Positions 21,079 to 33,620 of a DNA stretch of 64,000 nucleotides are shown one piece after another (position 1 is the first letter of the stretch; every line of letters starts with the position of its first letter). Where the stretch lies: the NCBI GenBank assembly GCA_031213475.1, contig JARUPZ010000005.1, forward strand, positions 10,115,260 through 10,179,259, written 5' to 3'. Made by a program: the position numbers and the translations under genes. The notes below the pieces were generated by a model that saw only the letters and a list, made by a program, of their open reading frames with translations, was not told where the DNA came from and ran no database searches. This DNA is from Nereocystis luetkeana (taxonomy: Eukaryota > Sar > Phaeophyceae > Laminariales > Laminariaceae).

Positions 21079-22722
21079 CAGTGTGTTTGTTCTTCATATT
21101 AAACCGTTTTTTCTACCCGTCGACATCCAGCACAATCAATGTCCGTGCCGATTTTTTAATACTAGAGAGATACAAGTTCTGTGGTCACACAACTACGCCC
21201 CAGAGAGACAGCAGCAGTACTACTGTAAGTTGTTACGCACCAGGTATGCAGTGAGCACACTATTAATAGTAGACAATGCATTGCCATGCCATCATATTGG
21301 ATATGACGGCACGACATACACATTATGTTGAAGAGCGAAAACAAAGAAAACTACAACAACAAAAAACAGAACGAAGAGAAAAAAAACAAAAATAGAAAAA
21401 ATATCTGTCGTGCCTCCCCTCAGGGGATGTGGCAGGCACTTCAAGAAGAACGAGCTACGAGTATCAAAAAATGAAAAATACACCACTGCTCATAACAGAG
21501 TAAGACTAAGAACCAAGGGAAAATAACAGGCGACCGCAACACGAAGCACCCGTCAGGTAGCCGCAGCAGTTTGTGGCACCAGTACATACTGGAGCATACC
21601 CGGGTTCTCCCTATTAATACTGGCTTGGTACCTTGCTACCCTGTCTGTCGTTTCTGTGCTACGTTCGTCAACGATGCCCCGCCTCTTGGCGTTCGACAAA
21701 AAGAAACAAGCAATGCAGGCTCGTGATCTACCCACGCCACTCGACTCCTTTTATATGGCTTATTAATATAAACATGGAATATAATGAAGATCACAGAGGA
21801 TCAAGTGCAAAAAAAAACCCAAGGAAATATCAATTTCGAACCAGCTGCACCAGTTGGCGGCACGAGTAGCATAGACATGTTCTACTTCCTAGTCGGCCTG
21901 GTGCCTTGCTACCCTGTCTGCCCTCTCCTTCCTACTTTCGTCCACCGCGGTTTCCCTTCTACTCGTTGTTTCCCCCCCTCCCCGCATTCCCTTGGTCGGG
22001 TTCCACTCCTTCTCTTGCCCCCCCCCCCCCCCCCAATTCCCTTGGACACCACCCGAGGCGGATGCGCGGCGCAGCCTACTCAGCTGTGTCTCATCCTTGT
22101 GCCACCTCACCATTCAAGAGTTCAGCTGCTTCAAGGACCCCCCGATACCACTTCCCCGTCTTTGTGCTGCAGTAGAGCATAAGCTGTGCCTTATCCTCGT
22201 GCCATTTCACCCTCGTGCCATTCCACCATGAACCGTTCGGCTGCTTCGAGAACCCCCCGGTACCACTTCCTCCCCATCTCGAGTCCAAACTCAAGTGGGG
22301 CAAGTTCTGTAGACCCTTCGGTGGCTCGGAACTCCCCAAGGTCTACGACTAAGTATCTATGCCAAGTCTTGAATATTCGCCAGGTCTTGGGTTCTCCCCA
22401 CCGGCCATTGTCCCGAACATGACCCGGCAGGGTACTTGCTCCTTGCTTTGCCGTGCCACGGCCCCCGCAAAAAAGAGCCGCCGTTTACGGATGGTCGTTT
22501 GGATACTCTCGCAACGTGTAACCGCAGTCCCGTTTTGGGGACAAACTACTTGAAAATTGGGTTGTTTGTCCCCAAAACGGGACTGCGGTTCTAAAAGGGT
22601 TGAGGGTCTTTACGTACGAAAGGGTGGTGTGGTCAGTACGAAGTCGGCGCTGGAAGCCAACGACTCGCAAAAGGACCTGGTGGTGATCCGTTCCAAGCTT
22701 GGCAAAGTGTTCTGAGGGTCCA
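21079..22722 (-). mobile_element. LINE copy L7, old and 5'-truncated
   Basis: It runs from a (GT)n 3' end at 21079 through the whole 3' region into the C-terminal third of the ORF, ending at about 22722 (GGCAAAGTGTTCTGAGGG). Divergence from the intact copy is much higher than in L2 or L4. It includes a short internal duplication near 22120-22260 and a MITE-A insertion, so it is an older copy. Confidence 0.8.
22520..22600. mobile_element. piggyBac-like MITE (MITE-A) inside LINE L7
   Basis: AACCGCAGTCCCGTTTTGGG and CCCCAAAACGGGACTGCGG form a strong hairpin. The right end CTAAAAGGGTTGA meets LINE sequence. The left about 12 bp and a few LINE bases are missing relative to other LINE copies. Confidence 0.8.
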
Positions 22723-24440
22723 TCGTGCGTACGACGTTTTTTTGTGGTATCATGCAGGAAGTACAGTCCGTATATATGCGAGGAAGACCAATCTGACGCT
22801 GCAGATCTCGAGAAGGGTGTGTGTCTACATTATATATATAGGGAAATAATGTACCAGGTATGTAAAGTTCGAGATTGCACGTGGCTTGTCACTACTGCTG
22901 TTGTAGTGCGCAGTTATTCCGGTGTGTAGTCCATACCAGGTACCGAATGGTGCTGTTTCATAAGGATATATCTGGTACCTGGTGCAGTAGTAGTAGATTT
23001 GGGTACGTACGTACCATCATCACTGCCACTGCCTAGCAGCATTAAATAATAAGGATATGCCTCTATTTTTTAGAGAGGAGGAAATAGGACGTGCCAAAAC
23101 CAAATTCCACCGACGAGGCAGGTGGGCACATGTAATCGTTATTACGATAGTACGATAGTACATTACCATGTTTGGTACATTCTATATATTTTTTCTTCCT
23201 CGTGTATTTTTTTTCTCTTGTTTTTTCTACCGTCTGTTGAGCTCTTTCGCTTCGCTTTCATTTCCTGCTGTCGGTTTCCTGCGTCTCGTGCGCGTGCGTG
23301 GGTTTTTTTTCTTCGGATTTTATTAGGATTTTAGTTGATGTCATTTCCTTCGAATTGGTGATGTGTTTCCATTTCATTTTACTCCATTCCTTGTCGTGCT
23401 GTTTTTCTAACGGTTACGGTCCCATCGGAATACGTTTAAAAGAATGCAAATCGTTCAAGGATTTTCCTTTCCCCTGTTCGGGGTGTACAGGAGTGATGTG
23501 TGTTCGGCTGTTTTTGGTATTTTTTTGTTCGGCTTCATTTTTTTTCGCCGCGGGCAGCGGGTCTGCGGGTTCACCGTACCCTACGATGATCGCCGGAAAG
23601 CACTGCTGAACCCAAGCAACGGCAAGGTGGCGGCTACCCGTCGGCGTCTGAATACGCCCGCCCCCGTTTTTTCGACACCGGCCGCATCGCAGAAATCGCG
23701 TGTTCCTTACCGTGGGTATATTTCCCTCCGTTACAGAGAGTAAAGTAGGTTATCGCGGTCGCTCGGTACCACCTGACAATTCAAGTACCGCGGTATTTCT
23801 CTCTCGCGTTTCCTCCACTCGCTCACGTTCATTTGTGCAATGTGCTTGAATCGAACGTAAGAATAATCGGATAGGTTTTCATCCTTCCACGTTTCGGGTC
23901 TCGCTTTGGACCTCCGCCGTCGACATTGAAGCTTTTGAGAAACATCCGAAAGCATCGGAAGCCGACTCCCGGCCCCCAAACCGTCCATCTCTACGCTAGA
24001 CGCGTGGAACAGCAGGGGTGTAGAGCACCTACTTTTGCCTTCAGGGGGCTTCCCACGCGTACACCCCCATTGAAAAATGATTTTCAAGAGAACATTGAGG
24101 TGCAACCTGGCGAATAAATCCCAAATCCTAACTGTAGGTGTATTTCTCATGAATAATATTGCAAAAGCATTACTGGAACTCCAGCGATATTGGGTCGAGG
24201 GAGGCCCGGTCAGTCATAACTATTCTGGCCGGGAATTGCTATGAATATATCCCCCTCATAGCGCGCTTCGCCTAGCCCTTTCGCCTAAAACTAACACGCC
24301 TGCGTGTGCGGGCCTGCCACCACGGAACTGCGGTCCCTGTTCTACTTCCACATTCATTCACGCTCCCTAGATTACGCACCCCGTTGTGCCGTCTCAGCTG
24401 CAATCCCTCGGTTTTCGCACGTCACTGCCATTTGCCGCTA
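22723..24440. other. 3' part of intron 1 (gene A), no repeat or gene recognised
   Basis: ORFs at 23444-23743 (+) and 23731-24150 (-) are not family-recognisable. The segment at 23755-23800 (GGTCGCTCGGTACCACCTGA) resembles 49100-49145 at about the same distance from exon 2 in gene B, supporting shared descent of the intron. Confidence 0.45.
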
Positions 24441-24546
24441 TTATGGGGGACCATAGTAAATAGGACCAAATGCTGTCAGCAAAAATAGGTAAATATCTAG
24501 GTTTTTCATCGTACCGTAGGTCCTATTTACTATGGTTCTCCCGTAA
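24441..24546. mobile_element. TA-target MITE (MITE-B), variant
   Basis: TTATGGGGGACCATAGTAAA and TTTACTATGGTTCTCCCGTAA form the arms. The left flank is TA and the right flank has decayed. Relative to most copies it is inverted and of a GTAAATAGG subfamily also seen at 44542. Confidence 0.8.
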
Positions 24547-24669
24547 TGGTACGCCCTGCACATTCTATCGCTCGTTTGCCGCCGCACGGTACCGCCGCCC
24601 AGTTACTCACAAGTGTCTTGGCTCTGCCTCACCGCCTGACCGCGTCGTGCTTCGTCGCCCTCCAAACAG

Positions 24670-24798
24670 GTGAAGCTGGCGAGTAAGCGCTTTTTGGCGG
24701 GTTCGCTGGGTTTCTCCGCCGGAGTCATGCTCTACCTTTCCTTGCTGGAGATCGTCGTGAAGTCGCGGGGCGCCTTCGAAGCTCATGGTTTTTCCGAA
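24670..24798 (+). CDS. ZIP metal transporter gene A, exon 2
   Basis: This exon encodes 43 residues between acceptor CAAACAG|GTGAAG and donor CCGAA|GTGAGT, phase 0 at both ends. It begins VKLASKRFLAGSLGFSAGVM and ends EAHGFSE. The stretch from RFLAG to LLEIV has the look of TM2 of ZIP proteins, where small residues alternate with Met/Leu. Exon 2 of gene B (50011-50139) has the same length, the same splice sites and about 75 percent identical residues. Negatively charged residues after TM2 (LLEIV) sit where ZupT-like proteins carry metal-coordinating acidic side chains, though the exact role here is inference. Confidence 0.88.
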
Positions 24799-25719
24799 GT
24801 GAGTGGTTTGCCTCTCCCCGAGATATGGCTTCGTTTTATCATGATCCTGGTGGGAGACTGCAGTATGCCCATGAGACAAGGCCGTCGTCTACACGACCGG
24901 GCGTATGGCTGTCGACGTTTCAGACAGCGCGCGCGGGGTTGTTGAACGTGTGCGCTGTTGTACGCTTGCTCTAGGGAGATTGGGCTCGCTACCCCTATCG
25001 ACGGCGCATACTCGGGTGTTAACTGTCACCTGCTGAGGCTGTTGCGAGAGGTGTTGATTTCGGTGTTATGACGTTCGTGTTGCATGGTAGATGTGTGCCA
25101 TGGCAGGCGTAGAACCTGTTTGGTCTAATATGTACTGGTACAAGGTACTAGTACGTCGTATTATCTATGGTATATTTTACTATTACGGGGGACCCTAGTT
25201 AACAGGACCTATGGTATACATAAAAACCTATATATTTATCCATTTTTACCAACAATATTTGGTCCTGTTAACTATGGCCCCCCGTAATACTAATCAAATA
25301 CTAGGCCACACAGCAGCTGACTTTGATTTACAAGCGGATGCTTAGCCTGGGACCGTCTATCGTAGGTGTTCGAATTGCAACGCATTGTGAACCGAATAGG
25401 ATCAACGATACTGGGTACTTCCTCAGTGCCCTTCAGGGACCCCGCTAGTCCCAGCGACAGTTCAACGTATCGTACCACGCGTGCACAAGGTAGCCTCCCT
25501 TGATCCTCGTTCGTAGACGAGGTTGAGAAAATCTTGAATTTTCCCCACGTCCGTGTCCACCGGTGTCCATAAAAAGAATGTACTCTTGAGAGACGCGATA
25601 CTGCGCTTCTTTATTTTAAGTGACTGCTGTGTCAAGGCTCACCCTTCAACCCCCCCCCCCCCCCCCCTCCGTATGCTTTCGTTCCCGCATCACCACCACC
25701 TTACAACCAATAACGCCAG
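24799..25719 (+). other. Intron 2 of ZIP gene A (921 bp)
   Basis: GTGAGT to CGCCAG. It contains a MITE-B (25183-25287) and a C18 run (about 25650-25667). The last about 150 bp resembles intron 2 of gene B. Confidence 0.8.
25183..25287. mobile_element. TA-target MITE (MITE-B), 105 bp
   Basis: TTACGGGGGACCCTAGTTAA ... TTAACTATGGCCCCCCGTAA, flanked by TA duplications (25181-25182, 25288-25289). It lies wholly within intron 2 and does not touch the exons. Confidence 0.9.
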
Positions 25720-26631
25720 GCGGATGCGTACCTGTACGCGACGCTCAGCTTCTTCGGTGGCATTCTCTTCTACATTGGGATAGACTATGTGGTACACCTC
25801 ATAGGGGGCGATGTCGGCAACCACGACATCGACCTCTACGACCTGAACGACGCCTCATCTGTCCGCCCTCGTCGTGACGCCTCCGCACTTCGTGCCGGCG
25901 AGAAGCCGCTGGCGCAGGGGAGTGGGGATGGCCAACAGCAGGCTCACCACGGTCAGACGCCCCGCGACGTCGTGGTCGAGCTTAGTTCCGGGCCGGTCAT
26001 ACGCCCGTCGCCCGATCTCCACACGATGCAGCTAAGCTTGGCCGGCAAGGTGCAGCAGACGTCAGAGCGCAAGGTCGGCAACGGCGAGGACTTGAACGTT
26101 GCGGAGGAGGGGGCAGGGGCCAAAGGCGCCGTGAAGGCGACAGGGGCTCAATCGGAACAGGCGGGCGGCGACCAGAAGCTCGTGCGCATGGGATTGATGA
26201 CCGCTGTCGCGATTGGGATCCACAATTTCCCGGAAGGCCTGGCCACGTTTGTTGCGACGCTCTCCGACCCCGCGGTGGGGGCATCCCTCGCGGTGGCCAT
26301 CGCGATCCACAATATCCCAGAGGGGCTGTGCGTGGCCATCCCCGTGTACTACGCCACCGGTAACCGCTGGAAGGCCTTTGGATGGGCGCTACTGTCGGGG
26401 GTCAGCGAGCCCATCGGCGCGGCTTTCGCCTGGATCATCCTCAAGGACATCATGAGCGAGCTCGTGTACGGCATCTTGTTCGGGCTGGTTGCGGGATTGA
26501 TGGTAAACATCTCGATCCACGAGCTCATCCCGACCGCGGTGCGTTACGACCCCATTGACAAGGTCACAACGAGCGCCATTTTTGCCGGCATGGCAGTCAT
26601 GGCGACCAGTCTAATTATTTTCAAGTACTAG
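25720..26631 (+). CDS. ZIP metal transporter gene A, exon 3 (TM3-TM8)
   Basis: The acceptor CGCCAG|GCGGAT joins in frame to exon 2, and the exon ends with TAG at 26629-26631 to complete a 383-residue protein. TM3 (ATLSFFGGILFYIGIDYVV) is followed by an about 110-residue polar loop containing QQQAHH. TM4 then carries GIHNFPEGLATF (248-253) and TM5 carries AIHNIPEGLCVAIP (277-282), the two H-N-x-P-E-G metal-site signatures of the ZIP family. TM6 to TM8 follow (SGVSEPIGAAFAW; LVAGLMVNISIHEL; AIFAGMAVMATSL). The layout fits the eight-helix ZupT/GufA-type ZIP, which imports zinc and sometimes iron or manganese into the cytosol. All key residues look intact. It is closely related to gene B but with a shorter loop. 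Confidence 0.95.
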   Translation, partial: ADAYLYATLSFFGGILFYIGIDYVVHLIGGDVGNHDIDLYDLNDASSVRPRRDASALRAGEKPLAQGSGDGQQQAHHGQTPRDVVVELSSGPVIRPSPDLHTMQLSLAGKVQQTSERKVGNGEDLNVAEEGAGAKGAVKATGAQSEQAGGDQKLVRMGLMTAVAIGIHNFPEGLATFVATLSDPAVGASLAVAIAIHNIPEGLCVAIPVYYATGNRWKAFGWALLSGVSEPIGAAFAWIILKDIMSELVYGILFGLVAGLMVNISIHELIPTAVRYDPIDKVTTSAIFAGMAVMATSLIIFKY

Positions 26632-28030
26632 TTCACGGTGACCCATGAGGGGCAACGGGGAGAGGCAGCCGGCGTAGCTGCTGTTGATTTGTCGCACGCA
26701 GACGGCGCTGGTGGTAGACGTGAAATATGGTGGCTTTGTATTTTCCACCCGTTGTCTTTTGATACCTGCGTGTTGTGGTGCCGTCCGCGAGGGAAACAGG
26801 GCAGAAAAATCTGCTGTGCTCGCCCCCGAACAAAGCGCGGCTTTTCAATCGGGGAATTCGACTGCCCGACTGAGGCGTTGCCGTTGTATCGACGCGCGGT
26901 AGATATACCATCGCGTGGAGAGGGCGCCGATGAACACGATCGGCGCTCGCTTTCTCCGCAAGTGGGGGTTGGAGGTGCATCCGGATGACGGTGCTCCCGC
27001 CCGATTTCGAAGGGGATCTTACTCGTATCGTGGAGCGTTCTATTCCGGAAAGCCGCTGCTGTCGCCCTATTTTCCCCAGCAGAATAGCGTAGGGGGCCTT
27101 CCTGTCAGGTTTTGGTTTTGACAGGATGTACTGCCGACCTTGCTGACGGTTGCTGGGAGCGCATGCAGACCACGCCGTCGTGAAACCTCCTTCTAGGGGT
27201 GTACTGTACGAACCTCGAGTGTTGTTCTGAAAACAAGTGTTCGTCGGGCCATGGGTTAGAGAGGTCAAGACAAGGCCATAGGAACGACAGATCATCGACC
27301 TCGCTGGAGCCAAGTTGTCTCGGGCCAATTCGTTTAACGTGCCGAGGTCGTTGAGTGAGGACTCTCGGCGTAATAGTCTGCAAGACCGCGGTGGACCCCG
27401 TTGACTGTCTAACCCGGTTCGCCTGCACGGTTCCGTCTACTCGAGGCGCATGCACGGGGGCCTTTGCTTACTACTTGGAACGTTCAAGGTAAACTGGGTG
27501 CCCGTTGTATTTTACCTTGCAGGTGAACACGTAAGGAATGATAACATTGTACGTCTTATGAGTTGAAAATTGTGCATGGTTTTTATTCACTGCGATACGA
27601 TTTTGCCTGGCACGTGGGCTGCGCGGTCGTATTTGTTTCGGTCGGTATAATACTGTTGAAACACGTTGAGTTTGCACAGGGGTAGCGATGGTTTTTCGGC
27701 GCTCGATTTTTTTAGAACGGAGAGGTCATCAGTATCAACCAAGGTAGTTTAGGAATTTTCTGGCCGAGAGCCCTCTGGAAAAATTCGATTTTAGTTGGGA
27801 CCCTTGTTACGGTTGATTAGAAAGCGAGCGCTGAAAAACGATCGCACACAGCCCTGTACGATCTCAATGCCCTTTACGGTATACGCACGCCTGGTACCCC
27901 CGCGAAGGCAGCGCGCGAGGAGCTTCAGAAGCCACCTCGACGCGCCCGTGGTGTAATCAGATTTGTGGTGCGGGCCGTTCAAGTACCTTATCCATTGAAC
28001 GTTTCGGAAGGTATTGTATTTGTGTGGAGG
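26632..28030 (+). other. Downstream region of gene A, conserved with gene B
   Basis: From the stop codon on, this stretch aligns in order with 51719-53090 (for example GTGAACACGTAAGGAATGATA versus GGAACACGTAAGGACCGATA near 27525 and 52807, and the TTTTTATTCRNTGCGATA stretch). It may be a long 3' UTR plus terminator, or simply part of the duplicated unit. No coding gene is recognised. Confidence 0.6.
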
Positions 28031-28236
28031 GGGGGGTAAACGCACCACGCTTCGCTAGAGGCAGGTAGACGACGCGTGCCTCGATCGAGGTATGTACAAC
28101 CACACTTTTTTTCTGGCTGACCGGGCTCTTTAAGGTCATTAAGGAGCGAACCAAGTCTAGCTTCACAACATTTTTCGTCATGAACAATCACTTCGGCCTT
28201 AATGAGGTTGTTTGTTCAGGTCACTGACCCTGTTAA
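28031..28236. other. Intergenic, nothing recognised
   Basis: No feature is recognised. It leads into MITE-A at 28237. Confidence 0.4.
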
Positions 28237-28325
28237 CCCTTTTAGGACCCCAGTCCCGTTTCGGGGACTAATCACCTGGAATTGGACTGTTTCGTCCCCA
28301 AATCGGTACTGCGGTGCTAAAGGGG
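28237..28325. mobile_element. piggyBac-like MITE (MITE-A), 89 bp
   Basis: CCCTTTTAGGACCCCAGTCC ... GCGGTGCTAAAGGGG, flanked by TTAA on both sides (28233-28236, 28326-28329). The right arm is somewhat degraded. Confidence 0.85.
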
Positions 28326-28329
28326 TTAA

Positions 28330-31300
28330 GGACGTCAGACGGGGAGATTTTCGGCGAAAAAAAAAAAACGGACGGTTGCAGCGGCTGCCACGGCGTGATT
28401 TGTGGATGATACACCATGGTTGGTGTGTCCGAGCTACAATGGTTGGTACAACCGGCGAGACACGGGCCGCAATACGGCCCTGACCTCACCTCTGGGCCTT
28501 TACTCCGCTCGTAGGCAGCCGGTAACATTACTGTACGTGAAGCCATCACTATTCCGGTCGCTGCCTCGGGGGCCCCACGGGGGTTCATAGACGTTTTTAT
28601 AAATATAAAATTCGGATTTTTGGTGACTTACCACAGTATTCATGACTTGGTATTACAGAAAGTAGAAATGGAACGCCTCTGGCGAGCAGCGCGGGAAAAC
28701 GAAAGGTGATACACACTCCGGCCGCAGCATGCATCGTCAGCATTTGACGCAGCAACGGAGATACACAAGTTCCTGCCAAACTGCGGTCTGTATTTTGGAA
28801 TGAGAGGGCGTGCCTTGCATGAGTAGGCATGACTTTTCGCGCTTGCGTTGTTTCGGGCAGTCGCTCTGTTTTTGAGGGCCATTTTTCTCGAATCACATTG
28901 AATCGGAGATTTTCGTGTTATTCATGTTTTTTATGTTGGCGCTTCCCCCCCCTCCCCCCGAAGAATATCCTGGCTTGTTTTCCCAAATACGTGGAATTTT
29001 GCTTTCTTGATATGTTTCCCTTTCTTGAAGTTCCGAATTTAAAAAGTATTTCCTGTTTTCCCTGCTCTTCTCCGGGGAAAGGAGGAAACTCTGGAAAAAA
29101 GCTCTTTGTTAATGGGACGCCAGTACCCTCGGTAATGCGTCAAGTATCCGCGCGTAGGCCTTTGGGCAACATACACATGCATACGACTTGGAGTTAGAGC
29201 AAGGGGTTTGCCGCCAAGATCCGTGTTTTGGAGTGTAATAAAATTGATGCATACATACAAGAAGCCAGAGCTTTTTAGACCTTTCTCGCCCTTAGTGGAC
29301 CCAAATATACCCCCTGTCACGGTAACGTACATTTGTTTCCCGCAGCAAACTACTAAATGAAGATACAGATAATATCCGCCTGAAGAACAGCGATTTTTTT
29401 GTGACGTGCACTTCTTCATCGGTCGTGTAGCCACACTGCTGTACTATGCTCCCGTGCGTGAAAAGGAACCTTTTGCTCGTAGCGTATGTGGGAGTGTTTT
29501 TTCGGGGTATTCGCTCGCCTCTTCCGAGTACGTACATGAAAACCACGAACCATTGAGTCGTTTCTGGCTGCCTACGACTGCTGTCTGGCGCACTCATCGC
29601 CTTCACACCCCCGAAGGAGGAGGCCTCAATTTCGCGGGCTGTTGTTTACTCTGTAGCTGCGGCTGTCCGCAAGTGAAGTGCAAACGTTAAGCTAGGTGCT
29701 GTTTTTCGTAACATTTTAGAGAGGCGTTCTACGAAAGAGGTTCGCCTTAATTTTTCTGAGACTCTAAACGCAAGGATCTCCACACTATACCCGAAGACCG
29801 ACTTGAGGCGAAAATAAAATTGCTCCCCGCGATGAACGACCCCATGGCTCAATTTTACAACATTGACATCCGGACGATTTTGGGTTAAGGAACCTCTTGA
29901 TTCAGAAAACATTTCAGCGTAAATGTGCTACCTATACCCTAGAACGAGTCTTTGTGTACCCCAAATTACGACCAATTGCGATCACTACAGCTTCTCCAAG
30001 CCGACGTGTAGGTTTCTGTCGAAAAACAACTTTGGGGTCGGGAAGAAAAAACAATCCACGTCCCTCTCCTGAAATAATTTTCTGTCTGATTGGAACACCT
30101 TGCACCGGTCACAAAAGTACAAAAATGGACAACAGAGCTTCTCTCTCAGCCTCCTACGCCGCCCGCCCCTCTCGCGACCACCTCGCCACCGATTCGGTTC
30201 GGGTAAAGCTTTCCTTACTCTCTGCCACAGTCAGCCCCGTCGCCCGCCTTGCGTGAAACCCGGTGCTCACCGTGGCCGTCGTTCGCCAGCTCGACAGTAT
30301 TGGTACTCAGACTGGAAGCTCCCTCTTTCAACTTTAGCGTGGTTGCTAAAATAAGCACCGCTTGAATGTTATCTTGCAATTTCGAACGACCCTTATGTCT
30401 CGTACATACTCTATCCAAAATCACAAATTGAGGCCAGACAGAGCCCGTTCATGCATCCCTCGTGTCTCGAGGCACACGCGACGCCTAGGCACGAAAGCGG
30501 CGACCGCGCTCCTTGCAACCCCCCCCTCTACCCGTCAGCACCCGCTGACATCCGCGACGGCGCCTGGCTCTCCCGCCGTGCCGTGCTCGGAGTACACGCA
30601 CGAACATGAAACGAAAGAAGGAAAAAGAAAGAAAGGATCGAGAGTACCAAGAGAAATGGAGAGAACAAAGAACCGCTGGAAAGGTCCGGCTAGTACTAAA
30701 AGGAGGCGGTTTCGAAGTGGGAGCTGTGAGAGGCCAGGGATGTACCAACCGAGCACGCTCAGGGATTTATATCCAAGTAAGTGGTTTTTTACGCGCGGGC
30801 ACGGATACACGGAGTGGGAAACAGAAAATCGGGCCGTTCTCAACCCCAATCTCGAAGCGACCAATCTGCACCCATCCTCTGGGTTCGTGCATGTACGCGT
30901 ATCTCGCTTCCCATATGTCGTACTGTTTTCGTACGTATACTCGCGTCCCTTCTCCCACACCACTGGAAAGCCCACGACCAAATACCTTCGCGGGAAAACA
31001 AGATTGTTGACCGTTGATCGCTAGGCAATGCAAGAAAAGCAGTGTTAGCAAATGAAGCAATCTGTGTGGACGACGAGCTGTTGTACTGGATTGCTGCAGA
31101 TATCCCCGCCGCTGACCTGGGTTCCGGGCCATTAAGGGCATCGACTCCGGCTGTGACTTCGGTATATAATCCTGTACTCTTACAAAAATACCTAGAGGTA
31201 CCACCGTACGTGCGATTTGCAGCAACACTATAACACGCCTTGCTGATGGGCCGGCACCGCTTTCTATTGTGGGGCAAAGGCGCGTGCTGTCGCGACGCCG

Positions 31301-31535
31301 TTGACAAAATATTTAAGGTATATGAACGGGCCACTTGTCTCTTGTTTGAGCGACGGTTTTGTAAGCGGAATACCAAGGTATCACTATTATTATGGCTGGG
31401 GCACTCCTATGGCCAACAACATATTCGTAGGACCAGCACCCCTGTGTTCGGAAATGTAAGAAATTATCGGTGCTGATAATAGTGCTCAAAGATTCCTTAC
31501 ATTATCGGACATAGTGGTATCGTTCACGCGAAAAA
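28330..31535. other. Intergenic A-B, 3.2 kb with no recognised gene
   Basis: Overlapping ORFs on both strands (longest 30362-31024, 220 codons) have no recognisable motif and no codon bias like the ZIP exons. A purine-rich patch lies at 30600-30680. I see no repeat copies from elsewhere in the window. Confidence 0.4.
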
Positions 31536-31540
31536 TCCAG

Positions 31541-31950
31541 TGTTTGTGGTATGCGGTAGCTTGATACAGGTCTGCAGATATTGGGGTTTCATATATCGTG
31601 GGGTTCCGTATTATGTATCGGGGCATTATTTAGTATGCCTCGTGGATGAAGGGATGGAGCTGCTCCTCCGGGAGCAGTCGATGGTGTTAATGATACGACC
31701 CAGGCTTTGATGATAACGATACTGCCTGTCTATATGTGAGTGGTGCAGCCGGTGACAATCTTGGTGCGGCTTACCTCCTGTGTGTGGTCTATGTGGTGGG
31801 GTCTCAGACAGAACGGTAGTGACTCAACCTGGTGTGTGTTGTGTTTGGTTTATTGTACGTACTAGTATTTTATTTGCTCTTCCTCAACGATCATGGTGTA
31901 GACCACGCGTGTATCACGTGCACGCGTTCGACAGCTCCTGAGAACAAAAA
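31541..31950. repeat. Left LTR
   Basis: Matches 33621-34038 throughout, with TGTT at one end and an AACA-containing other end. Confidence 0.85.
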
Positions 31951-32584
31951 CGATATCGTGTTTGGATACGCTTGCTGCTGTATAACGTGGTCTATGTAAC
32001 CACGCGGCTTGCCCCTATGGCGTAGGTCGATGAGAGAAAACAAAATACTTGTACAATAAACCAAACACAACACACACCAGGTTGGGTCAATACCGTTTTA
32101 ATTGCAAAACAGACGTACCTGCGTTGCCAATTACCCACTTGAATATGAGGAAGACCAACTATGAATGAAAATCGGTACTGACGTTGTCTTGTCACTATTG
32201 TTTTGAGTGAAATCATGAGGAGGGGTTTGATGGCATGATTCTACTCGTAGACATAGTGCATAATGATGTCACTCGTTATCTAACGAGTAACCCTGGTTTC
32301 TGGCACGAACTGGCTTGATTTCTGACGCTGACCCACCCGATACTGCCCACTGCACCCTGCGGCTTTGCGAGATGTAGTCCATGTCGCGGCAACATGGAGC
32401 CGCGGCGGAAGACAAGCGTCGCATCCGTATTGTAGGGAGCAGGAGACGGAGGTTGAGAGGTCGGGTTGTGGGGGGTTTGGACGTGAGTTTGTTTCTTTTT
32501 ATTTTATGGATGAGGTATTTTGGAGTCATAACGACATCGCAACATTTTTATGATAGGTGCTTTGTCGTCTACCGAGCAGGGGGC

Positions 32585-32722
32585 GCATAGTAGCTGTGCT
32601 CGGTAACACGACAAAGCCTTTCTATTGCAGATAGTGGAGTTCAGTTGGAGTGTCGTAGTAGCTGTACTCGGTAGCACGACGAAGACTTCCTATCGCAGAT
32701 AGTGGAGTTCAGTTGGAGTGAG
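32585..32722 (+). repeat. Tandem duplication, two about 67-bp units
   Basis: GTAGCTGTGCTCGGTAACACGACAAAG... and GTAGCTGTACTCGGTAGCACG... each end in GATAGTGGAGTTCAGTTGGAG. It lies inside the LTR element interior. Confidence 0.85.
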
Positions 32723-33620
32723 CTCATAAGTGGATGCGGACCATGCACGCAAGGGTACTGACCGGAGGTCTGTCTCTGGTGGAGTGATTTTGTGCGCGGA
32801 TGTCTGTTCATCGTTTTACTCTACTGGATGTGGATGTCAAAGGCATGAGTTTAACGGGGAGTCTGAGATCAACACGTACGGTCGGCAGAGCAGCATGCCG
32901 ATATTTTCATCAAACCGTTGCCCGCTGGGATTTTTCGTTTTGGGCTTGACTTTGTGATGAATTTGTGGTGAATTATTTCATTATATTTTGGGGTATTGGG
33001 TGGTGAGAACGGAGAAGAGTGATTTTAAGGGAATTGGAGAAAGTATTGGGATGTACTATGCGTTGGGTAATGTTAACACGCCAATAGGGTATGCCGATGG
33101 TCTTGATGAATCGTGCCGTACCCGTTGGTTATTGGTTAAGTATGCACAACGTACAGGGGACCCAAAATCACTAGTATCCAAAGTACTTCTAAATTCAGAT
33201 GCAGTATGTTGTTGACTTTGGCATACTCCCGGAGTGAACACCTATCAATAGCTGGGGGGCTATTATAGTTCGATTTGAGATGTCCTACATCAGAGACGTT
33301 ATGTTGTTCTGCTCTTTCAGAGCACACAACAGGGGGGCCGATGCTATCGGGCAGTACGATATCTATGTGAAGACGGTGTTATTTGTTTTGCTTGAAGGTT
33401 TTACCAACATACTTACGTTTGTTGGATTTTTCCCTTCCCATAGTTACTGTCTTGATATATTGTAGGGGGTGTATACTGAAACCGAGATTGAGAGATGTGG
33501 AATTCGGGATTGCCGTTTTACCTTGGCAACGATGAGGATGGAATTTGGGGTTTCCGTTTTACCTGGCAATTGCTGATAATATATTCGAGACCTATCGCAT
33601 CGAGCACCGAATAGGGGGGC

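Larger units (their letters stand above)
1362..24669 (+). other. Intron 1 of ZIP gene A (23.3 kb, repeat-filled)
   Basis: The intron begins GTGAGC and ends CAAACAG. Its first about 130 bp matches intron 1 of gene B, where the match is split by about 250 bp of other sequence, and the start of intron 1 of gene C. It also shares ancestral islands with gene B, for example 20095-20235 with 45750-45870, 1640-1770 with 40120-40270, and 23755-23800 with 49100-49145. The remainder is LINE, SINE, foldback elements and simple repeats, listed separately. Confidence 0.7.

Noticed and set aside
30362-31024. 220-codon + strand ORF
   Set aside because: No recognisable domain, a long antisense ORF overlaps it, and codon use is not like that of the ZIP exons. 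Most likely chance in GC-rich DNA.
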